From Nitrosospira multiformis (lineage in GTDB: Bacteria; Pseudomonadota; Gammaproteobacteria; Burkholderiales; Nitrosomonadaceae), in NCBI RefSeq assembly GCF_900103165.1, contig NZ_FNKY01000001.1, positions 2,356,001 through 2,420,000 of the forward strand: DNA of 64,000 nt. Direction: 5' to 3'. A program made the position numbers and the translations under genes. Position 1 is the stretch's first letter. Each line of letters starts with the position of its first letter. Below the pieces are notes generated by a model. It saw only the letters and a list, made by a program, of their open reading frames with translations, made no database searches and was not told the origin of the DNA. This document shows, piece after piece, positions 61,589 to 64,000 of this stretch.

Positions 61589-62512
61589 TCATGGCTCCTC
61601 CGCCTTCATGGCATTTTTCTGATTGATAAGTCCCGCCATCAGCGCGTTGCCGGTCTCGCCAAAGTAGATGGAATGATAGGGAGAGGGTATTTCGATGCCC
61701 TCGCGCTCAAATGCAAGCTTTAGCCGCCGCCGATATTCACGCCCGACACTCCATTGTTTGATCGGCCTGGTGCGTAAACGCCCCTTGATGACCACCGCGA
61801 AATCCTGAAAACTATCAACGCCGTATATCTCAACATCCTCCACCATCAGCGGGCCGAACGTTTCATCCTTACGTAACGCCGCGCCCACACTGCGCATGAC
61901 GGCCATGACTTTATCCATATCTTCCCTGTAAGCCACCCGAATCTCGAACACATACGCCGACCATTCCTGGGTCATATTTGCAAGTGTGGTAATGGTTCCG
62001 TTGGGAAATACATGCACGGTACCCGCCTCGTCGCGCAGGACAAGGGTACGGAAATTAACCCGCTCCACCAGCCCACCGGTGCCATTGACAATGGCCACGT
62101 CGCCCACCCTGATCTGGTTTTCCAGGATCATGAAAAACCCTGAAATAACATCACGCACCAGATTCTGCGCACCAAAGCCTACGGCGAGACCAACAACGCC
62201 CGCGCTTGCGAGAATCGGCGCTATCTCGACATTCAATTCTCTCAAAATCACCAGACCCACTATCACCCAAACGATAATCACCACCGCCTGGCGCAGCAGC
62301 CTGATCAGCGTCTCAATACGTTTGGCGGCTTCGGTTGCCATTTCTCCCTGTTCGCTGGCCCTGCTGATCAACGACTGCTGCATCCGGCCCAGTAACAGTT
62401 TGATGACTGACAGCAATATCCATGCCGCGAGGCTGATAAACATGATTCGCAGCGTTGCAAACATGAGCGTTTGCCAGTTGAATTGGTGTAAAAATCGGGC
62501 AATTAGATCCAT
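61589..62512 (-). CDS. MscS-family mechanosensitive channel
   Basis: 307 residues; CAGGAG before the ATG. Transmembrane helices in the first 110 residues, with the pore helix in ILASAGVVGLAVGFGAQNLV followed by RDVISGFFMILENQIRVGD. The beta domain (GGLVERVNFRTLVLRDEAGT, FPNGTITTLANMT) and the mixed C-terminal domain follow. It releases solutes under hypo-osmotic stress. It resembles the YbdG/small MscS class. An 82-residue frame overlaps its start on the same strand (62503-62751) but lacks convincing features. Confidence 0.9.
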   Translation of the reverse strand: MDLIARFLHQFNWQTLMFATLRIMFISLAAWILLSVIKLLLGRMQQSLISRASEQGEMATEAAKRIETLIRLLRQAVVIIVWVIVGLVILRELNVEIAPILASAGVVGLAVGFGAQNLVRDVISGFFMILENQIRVGDVAIVNGTGGLVERVNFRTLVLRDEAGTVHVFPNGTITTLANMTQEWSAYVFEIRVAYREDMDKVMAVMRSVGAALRKDETFGPLMVEDVEIYGVDSFQDFAVVIKGRLRTRPIKQWSVGREYRRRLKLAFEREGIEIPSPYHSIYFGETGNALMAGLINQKNAMKAEEP

Positions 62513-62842
62513 TTTTTCACTCCTGATTTATCGATCGCTGAATTCCCTTCGTCCCGCATGATTTGATACGTTAATAGAAAGCCGCTGAATGAGTACGCAG
62601 CGACGAGCGTCGCCGATCGGAGGATTTCCCATAACCTGGCGATCGCGGCATATGCCAGATAAACAAATGCGCATACCTGCGCAAAAAAAAATGGGTGACA
62701 GGCTGGCGAGATTAGCGAACGATGAGAAGGTGTTATCGTATTATCCAGCATAAAGACGCTTATCTATGTGCGCTAGTTAACGAAGCCTTCAGTACTCTCT
62801 TTGCTACACTGAAGGCCGTTAAACTTTCAGCAGGAGCCTTCC

Positions 62843-63109
62843 ATGGATAACGATCTCTTTCTGTTCCCCATTACGGGTTGGGAAATAAAAACAGTACCGG
62901 TTGACGGAGTCCTTTCCGTGCGCTTCCCTTTTCTATCTCATGAACGGCAGAAGCTCTCCGAGGCTGATCCAGGCAGGCCCTATGTGATGCATGCGGATCA
63001 GGCACGGGAACTCCGGGATGGGCTATCGCGAGCGATCGCCCAAATCGAAAACCAAATGTTCGAATCTGCTGAATCCACGACGGCATTAACCGGCGTGATT
63101 ATCTATTAA
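62843..63109 (+). CDS. Small hypothetical protein
   Basis: 88 residues; CAGGAGCC eight bases before the ATG. DNDLFLFPITGWEIKTVPVD, VLSVRFPFLSHERQKLSEAD, HADQARELRDGLSRAIAQIE. A beta-then-helix pattern; no family recognised. An inverted repeat (62785-62793 with 62808-62816, arms GCCTTCAGT) lies in its leader and may form a hairpin. Confidence 0.65.
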   Translation: MDNDLFLFPITGWEIKTVPVDGVLSVRFPFLSHERQKLSEADPGRPYVMHADQARELRDGLSRAIAQIENQMFESAESTTALTGVIIY

Positions 63110-63337
63110 CCCAAATCCGGTGATTGAGCACTCATTTATGAGTTCAATTCCATGATTCATAAAGATTTTATGTATCATTTGAGGCTCACCTTCCGGATGA
63201 ATCCACTACCACTACCGGATTCAGGATTCAGGATTCATAATACGGCTACCTTACGTGGGGTACACTATGCGAGGGGGTTGGCTCGAAGTTTTGAGAGCCG
63301 CACTCCTCACATTTTCTTACTTTCTCCCCGAAAGATT

Positions 63338-63652
63338 ATGGCCCTTTATCAGCTTACGTTTTGCTACCCCTATCTGAAAGAGTATGCGGTAACGGTGCGG
63401 CATATCCGTGATGAAGTCGAAGCCTTGTCCGGTAACGATTGGCGAGTCGTGACTTCAGGCGAGCATGTATGCGCCATCGTATTTGAGACGAATGTTGAGC
63501 CTGAACAACTGGTGAGCACCCTTGGAATTTACGGAAGCGACAATTTTCAATTTCTTCTGACGGAAATTGCTGTGGCTGTGGCGGGATATTTGCCTCCGGA
63601 TGTCTGGGAATGGGTGGATAGCCGTTTTCCACGAACCTTGAAACTTCTCTGA
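63338..63652 (+). CDS. Hypothetical protein
   Basis: 104 residues from the ATG at 63338; frame further up has no ribosome site. MALYQLTFCYPYLKEYAVTV, HIRDEVEALSGNDWRVVTSG, FETNVEPEQLVSTLGIYGSD. Alpha-beta composition; a small cytosolic protein. No family recognised. It ends shortly before the MITE copy. Confidence 0.55.
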   Translation: MALYQLTFCYPYLKEYAVTVRHIRDEVEALSGNDWRVVTSGEHVCAIVFETNVEPEQLVSTLGIYGSDNFQFLLTEIAVAVAGYLPPDVWEWVDSRFPRTLKLL

Positions 63653-63682
63653 ACCGGGAATACCCCGCATAGCTTGCAACCG

Positions 63683-63855
63683 CTGGCAGCCTGCCGGCCT
63701 TGGAGCCGAAGCGAAAATACGACCGGGAGGACAGATTTTGACGATTTTGAAGCCCAATAGGTAGTTCTATTGGCTAAAAAGCGGCGAAATATGGACTGGC
63801 ATGATGCTTTAACACCCGCCTTTAGCCGATTTCCTTTAAGTCCAGCACCTGCCAG
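63683..63855. repeat. MITE-like element, family A, copy 2
   Basis: Reverse complement of the 3230-3397 element with many substitutions. Shared parts include GAAGCGAAAAT, TTTTGACGATTTTGAAG, AAAAAGCGGCGAAATAT and GCCGATTTCCTTTAAGTCC. Its ends (CTGGCAGCCTGCC and the partner AAGTCCAGCACCTGCCAG) are eroded, so it is an older, immobile copy. The sequence after it to the window end has no supported gene. Confidence 0.75.
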
Positions 63856-64000
63856 GCCGCATCAATTGTCAACGCGGGATCGAACAGGACTCCGCGCAGA
63901 AACAATCCTTATCCACGCGAGATCCCGGCAAATGCACGGCTTAATCAATGACACCCGAAACCCCCGCCAATCGGCTTGACCGGCCAGTCGACGAGACATA

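Noticed and set aside
62503-62751. An 82-residue frame overlapping the start of the MscS gene
   Set aside because: It has one hydrophobic segment but no ribosome site, no recognisable family and an odd overlap; treated as chance.
1-64000. CRISPR array, tRNA or rRNA genes
   Set aside because: No spaced direct repeat array and no tRNA or rRNA-like sequence was recognised by eye; a covariance search would be needed to be certain about tRNA genes.

Overview
The window reads as chromosome of an autotrophic betaproteobacterium. A form IA RuBisCO with an alpha-carboxysome operon, several PEP-CTERM exported proteins, a Nudix-ThiE fusion and many small transposon relics together fit an ammonia oxidiser of the Nitrosospira/Nitrosomonas group. 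That placement is inference from gene content; no rRNA, tRNA or amo gene is present to confirm it.

Layout. 0.2-3.0 kb: a Nudix-ThiE fusion and a protein made of three tandem RidA domains, both on the minus strand, with an IS3 OrfA relic between them. 3.2-10.5 kb: alpha-carboxysome locus on the minus strand, reading from the right cbbL, cbbS, csoS2, csoS4A, csoS4B, three csoS1 genes, then after IS3 debris acRAF and a broken ParA/McdA fragment cut by a MITE. No csoSCA carbonic anhydrase gene lies in the operon. 11.1-14.9 kb: an overlapping helicase/exonuclease pair of the MrfA/MrfB (YprA/YprB) type. 15.1-19.5 kb: a GC-rich island gene coding for a P-loop NTPase with about 17 nearly identical 47-residue TPR-like repeats. 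19.6-24.4 kb: DUF4105/DUF3015 envelope pair, a MITE and two PEP-CTERM genes. 25-38 kb: mixed housekeeping and accessory genes (phosphatidylserine synthase, PhoD-like phosphatase, VOC protein, a frameshifted ankyrin-repeat operon, glucan phosphorylase, two CYTH-type genes, an EEP hydrolase). 38-48.5 kb: CDF transporter, BrnT-like toxin-antitoxin pair, SnoaL-like protein, HAF-repeat PEP-CTERM protein, a sigma-54 two-component system, envelope proteins and a DUF4142 protein.

48.5-54.2 kb is a small prophage remnant with a readable repressor switch. A XRE repressor is transcribed rightward and a DUF1376/DUF6475 replication-type operon leftward. Three operator dyads lie between them, and a fourth identical operator lies inside a perfect promoter 1.9 kb away. 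54.3-63.9 kb holds a DUF2971 protein, a second DUF4142 protein, a PagL-like lipid A deacylase, two further PEP-CTERM-type proteins, an MscS channel, small hypotheticals and more MITE copies.

The most novel-looking items are: (1) two paralogous, probably untranslated transcription units (about 75 nt) at 55.6 and 59.1 kb, each with a 14-bp dyad centred exactly 30 bp before a -10-like hexamer and ending in an intrinsic terminator; a third dyad lies upstream of a PEP-CTERM gene that has a sigma-54-like promoter; (2) the carboxysome locus without csoSCA and with an inactivated McdA; (3) the triple RidA protein; (4) the repeat-expanded NTPase-TPR gene; (5) the prophage switch with matching operators placed in promoter spacers. 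All functional statements rest on motif recognition by eye; no database search was run.
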